A stretch of 10,962 bases of DNA from Candidatus Neomicrothrix sp. UBA2110 (GCA_002331465.1 DCYM01000220.1:1-10962); one strand, 5' to 3'; counted from the first letter of the stretch, positions 1 to 7,041 are shown. Numbers and translations: made by a program. The notes: generated by a model from the letters alone, not told the origin.

Positions 1-507
1 CCGGGCCATTCATCCGATATTCCGGGCCCATCAGACCCTGCACCTCTCCAAGATCTCACGGCCCTTGTCCCAAGCTGGAATCTCGAAGGTGTACCTGTCG
101 CTACTTGGGGTCTTGGCGAAACCAGGGTCGATGCTATGAGAGACCACATCGATCTCGCTCCGTCTCTTGCCCGAATGACTTTTAATCAGGCGTTTGTTCA
201 CCGGGATGGTTCGGCAAGCATTTACGGCAAACGTCTTGTATATGGCGGACATGTCCAAGGGTTGGCGCAGGCTTCATTAAGTCGAGTGCTACCAGGTGTT
301 GCTGCGATCGTTGCCTGGGATGGCTGTGACCATGTAGGGCCAGCGTTCGAAGGTGACCTGTTGGAATTCAGACACGAATTGAAAGAAACTTTGCCGGTGT
401 CTGGCGGTCAACTCATGCGGTTCGAAATCCGTGCCGCCACAGTTGACGAGCGAGGAGTCGCTGGTAGTGACATTCTGGTATGGACACCGATTGTTTTCGC
501 TCCGTAA
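1..507 (+). CDS. mch: MaoC/hot-dog hydratase, mesaconyl-C1-CoA hydratase-like (Mch), C-terminal part only
   Basis: The frame is open from the first base of the window and stops with TAA at 505-507, so this is the last 168 residues of a protein that starts upstream. Seen: the C-terminal hot-dog domain, with FNQ and HRD near residues 60-70 of the fragment, the block GKRLVYGGHVQGLAQ near 76-90, and a D-H-V-G-P-x-F-x-G-D segment near 110-119. From memory of the family, the FNQ…YGGHV…H-x-x-P-x-F-x-G pattern is that of the C-terminal half of beta-methylmalyl-CoA dehydratase/mesaconyl-C1-CoA hydratase, a double hot-dog protein of about 340 residues. That enzyme interconverts beta-methylmalyl-CoA and mesaconyl-C1-CoA. 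The next gene downstream encodes the following enzyme of that pathway, which supports the call. An internal ATG at 136 is not the start, since the fold continues upstream of it. A generic MaoC dehydratase remains possible. Confidence 0.75.
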   Translation, partial: PGHSSDIPGPSDPAPLQDLTALVPSWNLEGVPVATWGLGETRVDAMRDHIDLAPSLARMTFNQAFVHRDGSASIYGKRLVYGGHVQGLAQASLSRVLPGVAAIVAWDGCDHVGPAFEGDLLEFRHELKETLPVSGGQLMRFEIRAATVDERGVAGSDILVWTPIVFAP

Positions 508-594
508 GGAATTCTCGAAAACTACAACTTCGCTTGACCAGTATTTGGTCGTTGAGCTCTAGCTGAGACTCAAGAGAGCGATTAAGGGTCAGCG
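508..594 (+). promoter_or_regulatory. mch-mct intergenic segment with inverted repeat and mct ribosome binding site
   Basis: This 87-bp spacer holds an inverted repeat, GACCA (536-540), 5-nt spacer, TGGTC (546-550). It overlaps TTGACC (534-539), which could serve as a -35 box, but no convincing -10 follows. A purine-rich AAGGG (584-588) lies 6 nt before the ATG at 595 and sets the mct start. The segment TTTGGTCGTTGA (544-555) matches 10 of 12 bases of one arm of the large palindrome at 7599-7623. Whether mct has its own promoter here or is read through from mch cannot be decided from sequence. Confidence 0.35.
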
Positions 595-1815
595 ATGACA
601 CCAGTACTCGAAGGATTGCGAATCGTTGAGGGTTCGGCTTTCGTCGCGGCACCTCTCGGCGGTATGACTCTGGCTCAGCTTGGAGCAGATGTCATCCGTT
701 TTGACGCTATTGGGGGAGGCCTGGACTATCAAAGATGGCCTGTGACTGCGGAAGGCGTCAGCCTTTTCTGGGCTGGGTTAAACAAAGGTAAACGGTCCAT
801 ACAGGTAGACCTGCGTAGTGACAAAGGAAGAGATGTAATTACGCAGCTGATAACTGAGCCAGGCACAGATAATGGAATTTTTCTATCTAACTTCCCTGAA
901 GCGAGTTGGCTTGCCTATGACCGCTTGCGTTCTAACAGGGAAGATCTGATCTACATGAACATCATCGGAAACCCCGATGAATCAACTGCCGTGGATTACA
1001 CGGTGAACCCATCATCTGGTTTTGCGATGGCGACAGGGCCCACAGGTTCGAGTATGCCAACCAATCACGTTCTGCCGGCTTGGGATACTGCTACCGGATT
1101 GACCGCCGCAGTTGGGTTACTAGCAGCAGAGCGATATCGGAGCCGCACGGGTATTGGTCAGCTCTCGAAGATCTCTCTAACGGACGTCGCCTTCGCCATG
1201 GTCGCCAACCTCGGTTATATGGCCCAAGCACAGTTAACAAACAAAGACAGAGTCCCTGTTGGTAATGACCTTTACGGGGCATTTGGCAGAGACTTTGCGA
1301 CTAAAGATGACCGGCGGATAATGGTTGTCGCAATCAGCAAGCGCCAATGGCAGAGCCTTGTCGAAGCTACAGACATCGTTGACCACTTAATGGCGATAGA
1401 GGATGCTCTTGGTGTTGACCTCAGCAGAGAGGGCGACCGCTGGGATGCCAGAGATGCCATTGCCTCGTTTATGGCGCCGTTCATAGCGACACACAACCTC
1501 GATGAAATAGCTGAAATTTTTGACGCCAAGGGTGTTTGTTGGGGGCCCTATCAAACCTTTGTTCAGCTGGTAAACGAAGACCGCCGTGCTAGCGCTGAGA
1601 ATCCCATGTTTGGCCATATCGATCAGCCAGGGGTTGGTCAGGTGCTTGCTCCAGGCTCTCCATTGTCATTCTCAGAAATTGATCGTGGATGTCCAACTGT
1701 TGCACCTCGTCTCGGTCAACACACCGACGAGATACTTTTGGAGGTTCTGGGAATGACATCCAACGAGGTCGGCAAACTTCACGATGATGGTGTTGTCGCT
1801 GGGGCGAAAGCCTAG
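595..1815 (+). CDS. mct: 2-methylfumaryl-CoA isomerase (mesaconyl-CoA C1-C4 CoA transferase, Mct)
   Basis: This 406-residue class III (CaiB/BaiF) CoA-transferase moves CoA intramolecularly from the C1 to the C4 carboxyl of mesaconate (mesaconyl-C1-CoA to mesaconyl-C4-CoA). The reaction is a step of the second, glyoxylate-assimilating cycle of the 3-hydroxypropionate bi-cycle. Seen: an N-terminal block VEGSAFVAAPLGGMTLAQLG (11-30), then IGGGLDYQRWPV (39-50) and LFWAGLNKGKRSI (57-69). The block HVLPAWD (158-164) puts the presumed catalytic aspartate at Asp164, LYGAFGRDF lies at 226-234, and the C-terminal PRLGQHTDEIL runs 371-381. These blocks match what I recall of the Chloroflexus/Roseiflexus Mct type rather than formyl-CoA transferases, and the length is typical. 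AAGGG sits 6 nt before the ATG. It lies 87 bp behind the hydratase that makes its substrate. Assignment to the Mct subfamily is strong; in vivo use in a complete cycle is inferred. Confidence 0.9.
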   Translation: MTPVLEGLRIVEGSAFVAAPLGGMTLAQLGADVIRFDAIGGGLDYQRWPVTAEGVSLFWAGLNKGKRSIQVDLRSDKGRDVITQLITEPGTDNGIFLSNFPEASWLAYDRLRSNREDLIYMNIIGNPDESTAVDYTVNPSSGFAMATGPTGSSMPTNHVLPAWDTATGLTAAVGLLAAERYRSRTGIGQLSKISLTDVAFAMVANLGYMAQAQLTNKDRVPVGNDLYGAFGRDFATKDDRRIMVVAISKRQWQSLVEATDIVDHLMAIEDALGVDLSREGDRWDARDAIASFMAPFIATHNLDEIAEIFDAKGVCWGPYQTFVQLVNEDRRASAENPMFGHIDQPGVGQVLAPGSPLSFSEIDRGCPTVAPRLGQHTDEILLEVLGMTSNEVGKLHDDGVVAGAKA

Positions 1816-1940
1816 ACAGCAAGGCTTTGAGCCCAATTGTGTCAACGGTGCAGAGAACTGAGGCGACCTGGCCAGGGTGTATGACCTGCACCGGTTCTCG
1901 TTATTGCCTCGACGGACACGAGTTTTAGTTGGAGTTGGTC
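1816..1940. other. Structured intergenic stretch after mct (stem-loop, pseudoknot-like pairing)
   Basis: An 8-bp perfect stem is possible between CGGTGCAG (1846-1853) and CTGCACCG (1886-1893), with a 32-nt loop that contains the 10-bp palindrome CCTGGCCAGG (1867-1876). A second pairing, GAGAAC (1853-1858) with GTTCTC (1894-1899), has its arms in the interleaved order of an H-type pseudoknot. A small hairpin GGCT-ttg-AGCC lies at 1823-1833. There is no clean U-tract, only the mildly T-rich run just after 1894. It may end the mct transcript, or be a structured 3' UTR. Confidence 0.35.
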
Positions 1941-2075
1941 ATGGGCAAAGGAACAGGTTTCAGTAGGCGACGAACAAACGCGGATGACAGAGGTGTCATC
2001 CAAGGTGTACCGAGGTTTCTGTTTGAGGCAAAGAGGTTCAGATCTGAACCCGAATGGATTGTCTGGCGTAGCTAA
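1941..2075 (+). CDS. Possible small protein of 44 residues, unknown
   Basis: An ATG at 1941 is preceded by GGAG (1931-1934) with 6 nt spacing, a good ribosome binding site, and the frame runs 44 codons to TAA at 2073-2075. The product is basic and arginine-rich (a GFSRRRT segment near residues 6-12) and ends with tryptophans near 39 and 42. It shows no signal peptide, membrane segment or motif I recognise. The stop overlaps by a few bases the 3' end of the convergent oxidoreductase gene. A frame this short is expected by chance, so the ribosome binding site is the only real support. Otherwise the region would be untranslated spacer. Confidence 0.25.
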   Translation: MGKGTGFSRRRTNADDRGVIQGVPRFLFEAKRFRSEPEWIVWRS

Positions 2076-3010
2076 AAAGTGATGACGCAGCGCCCCCTGG
2101 TGCCTCCTGCTTCCAGTGTTGCATGAGCGTCACTGGCGTTCTCAGCTGGGAAAGTCCCTGCAACTCGAAGAGTGACGACGCCATTCTCGACGTGTTCGCG
2201 AAGCGCATCCAGCTTCATGAAATCACCGTCTAATGTTGTAACGAAAGTGGTCGTGAAACTGATATTTCGAATGTCGGAAGCGCTGTAACCACGAACTGAA
2301 GTAAAGGCACCCCCATCGCGGACAGCGTCAATCGCGAGCTCATTTAGCACTGCACCATCGGCGAGCCCATCTACTCCATTGGGGAAATGCGCTCTGACTT
2401 TCTGAGCGAAGTCGTCTCCTCGAGGGACAACAATGTCTGCCCCTAACTCTTCGACCAACGCCATGTCAGCATCAGAAGCATCGGAAATAACGGTGAGCCC
2501 TGCTTCTTTGCCCAGCTCAATCATGTAGCCACCGTATGCGCCGGCTCCTCCGGTGACAGCGAGCACCTGACCTTCTTTGAGGCCCAACAAGTCCAACGAA
2601 AGTGTGGCAGTGAGGCCGTTCATAGGTAAGGAACAGGCTTGCACGTGAGTAAAGCCTTTAGGTGACGGAACTACCGAAGAAGCTTTCAAAACAAGACTCT
2701 CCCGGTATGCGCCATGAGCACCCCGGGGTACGACCATCGCCATAGCGGCGTCGCCAACGCGTATGCCGGTGGTGACCTCCGAGCCGACTTGATCCACTAC
2801 CCCCGCAGCATCCATTCCTGGCACGTAAGGGGGAGGATCCATTTTTTGAGTTTCGGCTCGTGACCCATTCCGCGCCAAAGTGTCGGTGGGGTTCACTGCT
2901 GCGGCAAAGACCCTCAGCCGCACTTCGCCTGGGCCTGCCTGCTCTTCCGGGAGGTCTACTATTTCTAGGGCTTCAGGGCCACCATAAGTATTAACGCCGA
3001 CTGCTTTCAT
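2072..3010 (-). CDS. NAD(P)-dependent MDR oxidoreductase, zinc-less quinone reductase-like
   Basis: This 312-residue medium-chain dehydrogenase/reductase is near the usual 310-330 of quinone oxidoreductase (QOR)-like members. Seen: an N-terminal GroES-like domain with YGGPEALEI (9-17), AAVNPTD (37-43) and PGMDAAGVV (64-72). The Rossmann domain carries the glycine motif TGGAGAYGG (153-161). The structural and catalytic zinc ligands of true alcohol dehydrogenases are absent, so it should reduce activated C=C or C=O bonds with NAD(P)H and no metal. It is the last gene of a minus-strand set, 17 bp behind the SDR, so the two are probably co-transcribed. No clear ribosome binding site precedes the ATG at 3010-3008, and translation may depend on coupling to the SDR. 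The physiological substrate is unknown; an enoyl-CoA or quinone reductase role is possible. Confidence 0.85.
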   Translation of the reverse strand: MKAVGVNTYGGPEALEIVDLPEEQAGPGEVRLRVFAAAVNPTDTLARNGSRAETQKMDPPPYVPGMDAAGVVDQVGSEVTTGIRVGDAAMAMVVPRGAHGAYRESLVLKASSVVPSPKGFTHVQACSLPMNGLTATLSLDLLGLKEGQVLAVTGGAGAYGGYMIELGKEAGLTVISDASDADMALVEELGADIVVPRGDDFAQKVRAHFPNGVDGLADGAVLNELAIDAVRDGGAFTSVRGYSASDIRNISFTTTFVTTLDGDFMKLDALREHVENGVVTLRVAGTFPAENASDAHATLEAGGTRGRCVITF

Positions 3011-3027
3011 GCGTCAATCTTGTCATC

Positions 3028-3891
3028 TCAGGCGTCTGGCAGTTCAGTTAGGTCATCTCCGGTGAGAGATTGCCAGCGAGTCAAAAAGTCACCAGTGTCC
3101 GCCGACCACAGGTCCAACCATTCTTCGTCATTGTGTCTGTCGCGTAATTCGATCATTTGTTTTACTCCTCTACCCACGGTCACGCGAAGAGGTGGAGACG
3201 GATTGTTGATAACAGTAGAAATAGCGATCGCCACTTCTTCGGGCTCGGAGGGGCGAGCATGGTCGTAGCCGACGCTGAACCCCCAATTTTTAGCTACGGG
3301 CCGATACGGGCTCTCTCTGTTGGGTTGGCCCGTCTTGCCTCTGATGGGCGTTGCAACTGCACCAGGTTCGATCAGGGTTACATGTATTCCAAATATCGCG
3401 GCTTCTGATGCAAGAGATTCGCCGATTGCTTCTACCGCCCACTTAGTCGACGAGTAGGGACCAAACATAGGTATTGCTACGCGGCCCGCCACTGAAGAAA
3501 CGTTGATCACTCGGCCAAACCCATTGGCGCGCATAGAGGGAAGGGCCGCCTGAGTGCAACGTATTAAACCGAAGACGTTCGTTTCAAATAGTTGTTTCCA
3601 CGCTACGAGATCGAACTCCTCGACTGACCCGACTGGACTGAGGCCAGCGTTGTTAACAAGAACGTCGATGCCGCCAACGTAGTCAAATGCTTTCTCGACA
3701 GACTGTTCATCCTCTACGTCTAATTGAACAACGCGTAAATCAAGGTCTTCTTCCGAAGCGATTTCTTCGAGCGATACGCCCATCGAAATGTCCCTCATTG
3801 AGGCCCAGACTCTCATTCCGTCTCGGGCGAGTTGAAGAGCGGTTGCCCGTCCGATGCCGGTGGAGGTTCCAGTTATCAATGCAGTCAACAT
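3028..3891 (-). CDS. Classical SDR-family oxidoreductase
   Basis: This 287-residue short-chain dehydrogenase has the full classical signature: cofactor motif TGTSTGIG (7-14), NNAG (80-83), catalytic serine in NVSS (130-133), YSSTK with Tyr146 and Lys150, and EPG (175-177) after strand 6. The arginine after the glycine motif and the basic residues near 26-33 favour NADP(H) over NAD(H); this is inference. The C-terminal extension after residue 200, with GYDHARPSEPEEVA, is typical of members acting on larger or steroid- and retinol-like substrates, but the substrate cannot be read from sequence. A weak GGGA lies close to the ATG. It precedes the MDR reductase by 17 bp and follows the CoA-transferase after 179 bp, and that spacer holds a promoter candidate. 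SDR and MDR are likely one transcription unit. Confidence 0.9.
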   Translation of the reverse strand: MLTALITGTSTGIGRATALQLARDGMRVWASMRDISMGVSLEEIASEEDLDLRVVQLDVEDEQSVEKAFDYVGGIDVLVNNAGLSPVGSVEEFDLVAWKQLFETNVFGLIRCTQAALPSMRANGFGRVINVSSVAGRVAIPMFGPYSSTKWAVEAIGESLASEAAIFGIHVTLIEPGAVATPIRGKTGQPNRESPYRPVAKNWGFSVGYDHARPSEPEEVAIAISTVINNPSPPLRVTVGRGVKQMIELRDRHNDEEWLDLWSADTGDFLTRWQSLTGDDLTELPDA

Positions 3892-4070
3892 GGTTCCCAG
3901 TCTCGCGCTAGTCGGGTGGGGAGGGGGAGACTGGACAAAGCCGGTCGGTCAACGAAGTAACCCTCGCGGTGTAGTTGCTGTGCCGCGAACAAAATGTAGG
4001 TCAGGTAGCTACCTTGTCGAACGCCGCGACTACGAGCTACGGCAATCTTTAGTTGCGGCGTTCCATTTGG
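3892..4070 (-). promoter_or_regulatory. Promoter and operator candidate upstream of the SDR-MDR pair
   Basis: Reading the minus strand, TCGACA (4020-4015) and TACATT (3998-3993) are separated by 16 nt, an acceptable sigma-70-type -35/-10 pair (5/6 and 4/6 matches to consensus). The spacer contains the perfect 12-bp palindrome AGGTAGCTACCT (4003-4014), placed as an operator would be to block RNA polymerase. The candidate leader to the SDR start is about 95 nt. No rho-independent terminator for the preceding CoA-transferase gene is evident in this stretch, so read-through is also possible. Confidence 0.35.
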
Positions 4071-5297
4071 TTATGTTGGACCTTCGATCAGAACGCCAGA
4101 GAGTTTGAGTCTTGCGATTTGCTCGGCGTCGTAACCGAGTTTGTTTTCTAAGACTTGGCTGTTGTGTTCGCCGAGTAGAGGCGCCGTCAATTCCGGTAAT
4201 TCAGTTTGAGTACTGAACTTCCAAGGAAACCCTGGGATGGGTACGGAACCAAGGATTGGATCGTCAACCCATCTGACCATGTCTCGGGCTTTGAACTGTG
4301 GGTGATCGATGGCATCTAGCGGGCTGAGTACTGGGCTTGCGGGAACTCGATGTTTTTCGAGATGGTCAAGTAGGTCCTGATCACTTTTAAACGTCGACAT
4401 CCATTCTTCGACAACCGGGATTAGTTCGTAGCGTCGTTTGGCTCGGTCCGAAATGTCGGCGTAACGGGGATCATCGATCAGGTCCAGTCGGTCCATCGCC
4501 TTGCAGACATTTTCCCACTGGAAGTCAAGGGCGAGCATCGCTATCCAGCTTTCGGGTCCTTGGAATAATCCGACTGGGAAAACCAGTTCATGGTGTTGTC
4601 CCATACGTTGGGGTATGAATTCGGCGTCGCTTAAATGCCAGGCTTCGAGCGCCATTTCGTGATGATGGAAAAGGCAATCCACCATGGCCAGATCGATGAA
4701 CTGCCCTTGCCCTGTTTTTTCGCGGTGATACAGGGCGTATCCGAGACCGGCGAAACCATGAACGGCGGCGTTGTTATCGGCGATGGCGCTCCACACCACC
4801 CCCGGAGGTCCACTGGGCGATCCGGTCATATGCATTAGACCAGATGCTGCTTGGGCTATGAAATCGAACCCAGGTTTGTTTGCCCAGGGCCCGGTTCGAC
4901 CAAAAGCTGAAACAGAGAGGTAGATCACGCTGGGGTTTAATTCCCGGATTGACTCGTAATCGAGTCCGCGGCGCTTCAAGACGTCGGCAGTGCCAAAATT
5001 TTCCAGAACCACGTCAGCTTGCACCGCTAGCGCTTTGGCGATTTCTAAAGCTTCGCTATGTTCCCAATTAAGGGCGACACTTTTTTTGCCGCGGTTGTGT
5101 TGGATGAAAAACCCGCTCCTGTTGTCTTTAAGGACGGGTAGGAGTCGGCCCCCATCACCAACAGGACCGATTTCTACCTTGGTTATGTCGGCCCCCATCT
5201 CCGCCAACATGCGGCTGACCCCTGCGCCCGCTAGGTATTGACTGAAATCGACTACGTGGACGTCATCGAGCATCAGTGTTTGTTGTTCCTCAGGCAC
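4071..5297 (-). CDS. Class III CoA-transferase (CaiB/BaiF family)
   Basis: This 408-residue family III CoA-transferase moves CoA between carboxylates, or from an acyl-CoA donor to an acid. Seen: the N-terminal LDDVHVVDFSQYLAGAG (10-26), GADITKVE (35-42), the HNRGKKSV block (67-74), and VLENF (97-101). The AFGRTGPWANKPGFD segment (131-145) is typical of the formyl-CoA transferase/CaiB group, and the presumed catalytic Asp174 lies in IADNN (172-176). The C-terminal PLLGEHNSQVL matches the family's conserved PxLGEH. The start is GTG at 5297-5295, preceded on the same strand by GAGGGGG (5308-5302) with 4 nt spacing; an in-frame ATG eight codons later lacks a well-placed site. It differs clearly from the Mct at 595. 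Followed by SDR and MDR genes, it probably activates a carboxylic acid for oxidation. The substrate is unknown. Confidence 0.9.
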   Translation of the reverse strand: MPEEQQTLMLDDVHVVDFSQYLAGAGVSRMLAEMGADITKVEIGPVGDGGRLLPVLKDNRSGFFIQHNRGKKSVALNWEHSEALEIAKALAVQADVVLENFGTADVLKRRGLDYESIRELNPSVIYLSVSAFGRTGPWANKPGFDFIAQAASGLMHMTGSPSGPPGVVWSAIADNNAAVHGFAGLGYALYHREKTGQGQFIDLAMVDCLFHHHEMALEAWHLSDAEFIPQRMGQHHELVFPVGLFQGPESWIAMLALDFQWENVCKAMDRLDLIDDPRYADISDRAKRRYELIPVVEEWMSTFKSDQDLLDHLEKHRVPASPVLSPLDAIDHPQFKARDMVRWVDDPILGSVPIPGFPWKFSTQTELPELTAPLLGEHNSQVLENKLGYDAEQIARLKLSGVLIEGPT

Positions 5298-5418
5298 CCG
5301 ACCCCCTCGCCGTCAGATTGAGTCACAAACCTAGTTTGATCTGTTCTCACGGCGTTGGGCGGCTTGAATTGTTTAGGTTTCGGGTCCGGTGTCAGACCCC
5401 CGGGCTATTCCTACTGGT
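5298..5418. promoter_or_regulatory. Divergent spacer between the CoA-transferase and a small plus-strand gene
   Basis: This spacer holds the CoA-transferase ribosome binding site (GAGGGGG on the minus strand, 5308-5302) and the inverted repeat CAAAC-cta-GTTTG (5326-5338). On the minus strand that repeat contains TAGGTT, a possible -10 placing a start site about 27 nt before the GTG. No clear -35 is seen. A second hairpin, GGGTC (5382-5386) with GACCC (5395-5399), lies just upstream of the small plus-strand gene. Regulatory roles are inferred from position only. Confidence 0.3.
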
Positions 5419-5589
5419 ATGCGAATTCCTGGACCTAATGACCTCACCAATCACGTACAAATCGAACTCCTTCGGCGTTCGATCTCAATGGAGAACCCTG
5501 GAGTAGAAGTAATTGTTTCTCTTCGGGTTACCCGTGAGGAAGCGCTGCAGATGCTCGATGGGTATTTGCGGCATACCAACGCTGCTTGA
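5419..5589 (+). CDS. Small hypothetical protein, 56 residues
   Basis: The frame from ATG 5419 to TGA 5587-5589 encodes a 56-residue soluble-looking protein. A helical stretch near 9-23 is followed by a strand-like VEVIVSLRV (29-37), then a helix TREEALQMLDGYL (38-50). The alternation and the charge pattern look like a real small alpha/beta protein rather than noise, but I recognise no family. An upstream in-frame GTG at 5389 would add 10 residues, but it lies inside a predicted hairpin and the added residues look unstructured, so ATG is preferred. No ribosome binding site is visible and the stretch before the ATG lacks an exact TANNNT signal, so expression is uncertain. A hairpin at 5599-5623 directly after its stop could terminate it. 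Confidence 0.45.
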   Translation: MRIPGPNDLTNHVQIELLRRSISMENPGVEVIVSLRVTREEALQMLDGYLRHTNAA

Positions 5590-5598
5590 AAGCGCTGA

Positions 5599-5623
5599 CT
5601 GTCCGCAGATTCCTCTGGGGCAG
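5599..5623. terminator. Hairpin between convergent small gene and MFS gene
   Basis: CTGTCC (5599-5604) pairs with GGGCAG (5618-5623), with one T·G pair. CAG (5606-5608) pairs with CTG (5615-5617) around a 6-nt loop, leaving one bulged G. This gives a 9-bp stem between two convergent stop codons (5589 and 5635). The plus-strand tail GTTTAG is only weakly U-rich. It is best read as a bidirectional, U-poor terminator. Confidence 0.45.
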
Positions 5624-5634
5624 GTTTAGCGAAC

Positions 5635-7041
5635 TTAGTCTTTGTGGTTCTGGAGTGACGGAAGTCGGCTCGCCATTACTACCGCTAGGCCGGTGACCAT
5701 TCCGAGGTACAAGAATGCTGAACGAAACGAGGTCTCGCTGGGAGCGTTTCCCAGGATAGTTACCACCACGGAGACGCCGATAGCCCCCGACAACTGGCGG
5801 GCTGTTTGGACTATGGCTCCAGCCACGCTGAAGTTTTCAGGATTTACATCAGAAACAGCAGCGGCTGCCAAAATCGGGGGTCCGGAGCCGATTCCCAATC
5901 CGAGAAGAACAAACCCGGGGAACACGTCAACAAAAAATGTTGGGTGCTGGCCTGCTCTTTGAGCCAGCCACAAACAGCCCAAAACGAAAAGGCACATCCC
6001 GGGCATGGCGACGCGCCGGTATCCGAAACGGTCCGCAAGGCGTCCTGCGACATTCGAGGAAGCGAATGCGGATGTAGCTAGCACGCTAACTCCGAATCCG
6101 GTTTTGACAGTGGAGTAGCCCACTATTTCAGTCAGGTAGAGAACGATTGTCAGCATCGCAGAGAAAAATCCGAGTCCGAACAAAAAGATGGCGAGGTTTG
6201 CAGCGCGAAAAGAACGAATCGTAAGGAGCGCTTTGGGGAGGATGGGGTCGGGATGGGTAGCGATGCGTCGAATTAGGAGCGTTCCGGCAACAATTATTGA
6301 AGCAAGAAGTCCGAGAACTGGGAGAGAGAGCCAACCCCACTCTCCGCCTTGGACGATTACTAGAGCTAGACCAGCGGTAGCAGCTGTTATTAAAAACGAA
6401 CCTGTGAGGTCGGGGCGGCTTGCATTTGGGTCGCGGGAGCTTTCTGTCAGAACGCGGGCTCCCCATACCAGGGCCAAAATGCCGATGGGGATATTCAAGG
6501 CAAACGCCCAACGCCAAGAGCCGAGCTCTATGGCGAACCCACCAATTATTGGGCCTATTGCAGATGAGAGCGCCAAAGTTGAGCTCCAGATTGCGACGGC
6601 AGTTCCTCGACGTTCGGCTGGCCAGGCGGCAACTGCGAGTCCTAGTGATGCCGGAGCTGCCATGGCTGCGCCGATGCCTATGAGTCCCCTTGCCGCGACC
6701 AAAGTCGAAACTGTAGGCATCAAAGTGAGGAGCGCCGATCCGAGGACGAAGCACCCAAATCCGATGTTGAGAACTCGAAGGCGCCCAAATCGATCAGCCC
6801 ACCGGCCACTTACGATGAGAAACCCTGCGTAGGCCACCATGTAAAAAGTGAGTGCCCAAGAGAGATCTGCGGTACTGGCTGAAGGGAAACTTCGTTGAAT
6901 ATCGGGGATCGCGACGTTGGTCATCGACATATCGAGGCCGACCGCAAAATTCGTGAGAGAGGTTGCGATCAGTACCTTCCATGCAGTCTTCGTCACACGT
7001 GGCAACTCCGACGAAACCCCGTTCTCACTCACTATGCTCAT
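5635..7041 (-). CDS. MFS exporter, DHA2 (EmrB/QacA-like) drug:H+ antiporter family
   Basis: This 468-residue integral membrane protein pumps small molecules out of the cell, coupled to proton influx. Seen: helix 1 with GLDMSMTNVAIPDIQ (35-49, the family's LDxTIVNVALP motif D1), loop 2-3 motif A GRWADRFGRLRV (79-90), and the helix-5 antiporter motif C region SSAIGPIIGG (159-168) followed by SWRWAFALNIPIG (175-187). A second motif-A-like GRLADRFGYRRV follows in the C-terminal half. Hydrophobic segments suggest 12-14 spans; DHA2 members usually have 14. It lies 62 bp downstream of an HxlR regulator on the same strand, the classic arrangement of a ligand-controlled efflux pump. It may also have its own leaderless promoter: TAGAAT (7054-7049 on the minus strand) lies exactly 7 nt before its ATG, and no ribosome binding site is present. 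The substrate is unknown. Confidence 0.9.
   Translation of the reverse strand: MSIVSENGVSSELPRVTKTAWKVLIATSLTNFAVGLDMSMTNVAIPDIQRSFPSASTADLSWALTFYMVAYAGFLIVSGRWADRFGRLRVLNIGFGCFVLGSALLTLMPTVSTLVAARGLIGIGAAMAAPASLGLAVAAWPAERRGTAVAIWSSTLALSSAIGPIIGGFAIELGSWRWAFALNIPIGILALVWGARVLTESSRDPNASRPDLTGSFLITAATAGLALVIVQGGEWGWLSLPVLGLLASIIVAGTLLIRRIATHPDPILPKALLTIRSFRAANLAIFLFGLGFFSAMLTIVLYLTEIVGYSTVKTGFGVSVLATSAFASSNVAGRLADRFGYRRVAMPGMCLFVLGCLWLAQRAGQHPTFFVDVFPGFVLLGLGIGSGPPILAAAAVSDVNPENFSVAGAIVQTARQLSGAIGVSVVVTILGNAPSETSFRSAFLYLGMVTGLAVVMASRLPSLQNHKD

Noticed and set aside
136..507. The ATG at 136 as start of the MaoC-like gene
   Set aside because: The same frame is open back to base 1 and the double hot-dog family is about 340 residues, so this is an internal methionine of a truncated gene.
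6128..6832. Two long open frames overlapping the MFS gene, one of about 214 codons on the plus strand and one of about 208 codons on the minus strand
   Set aside because: Their products are arginine- and proline-rich without domains. They are out-of-frame shadows of a gene with a clear MFS signature.
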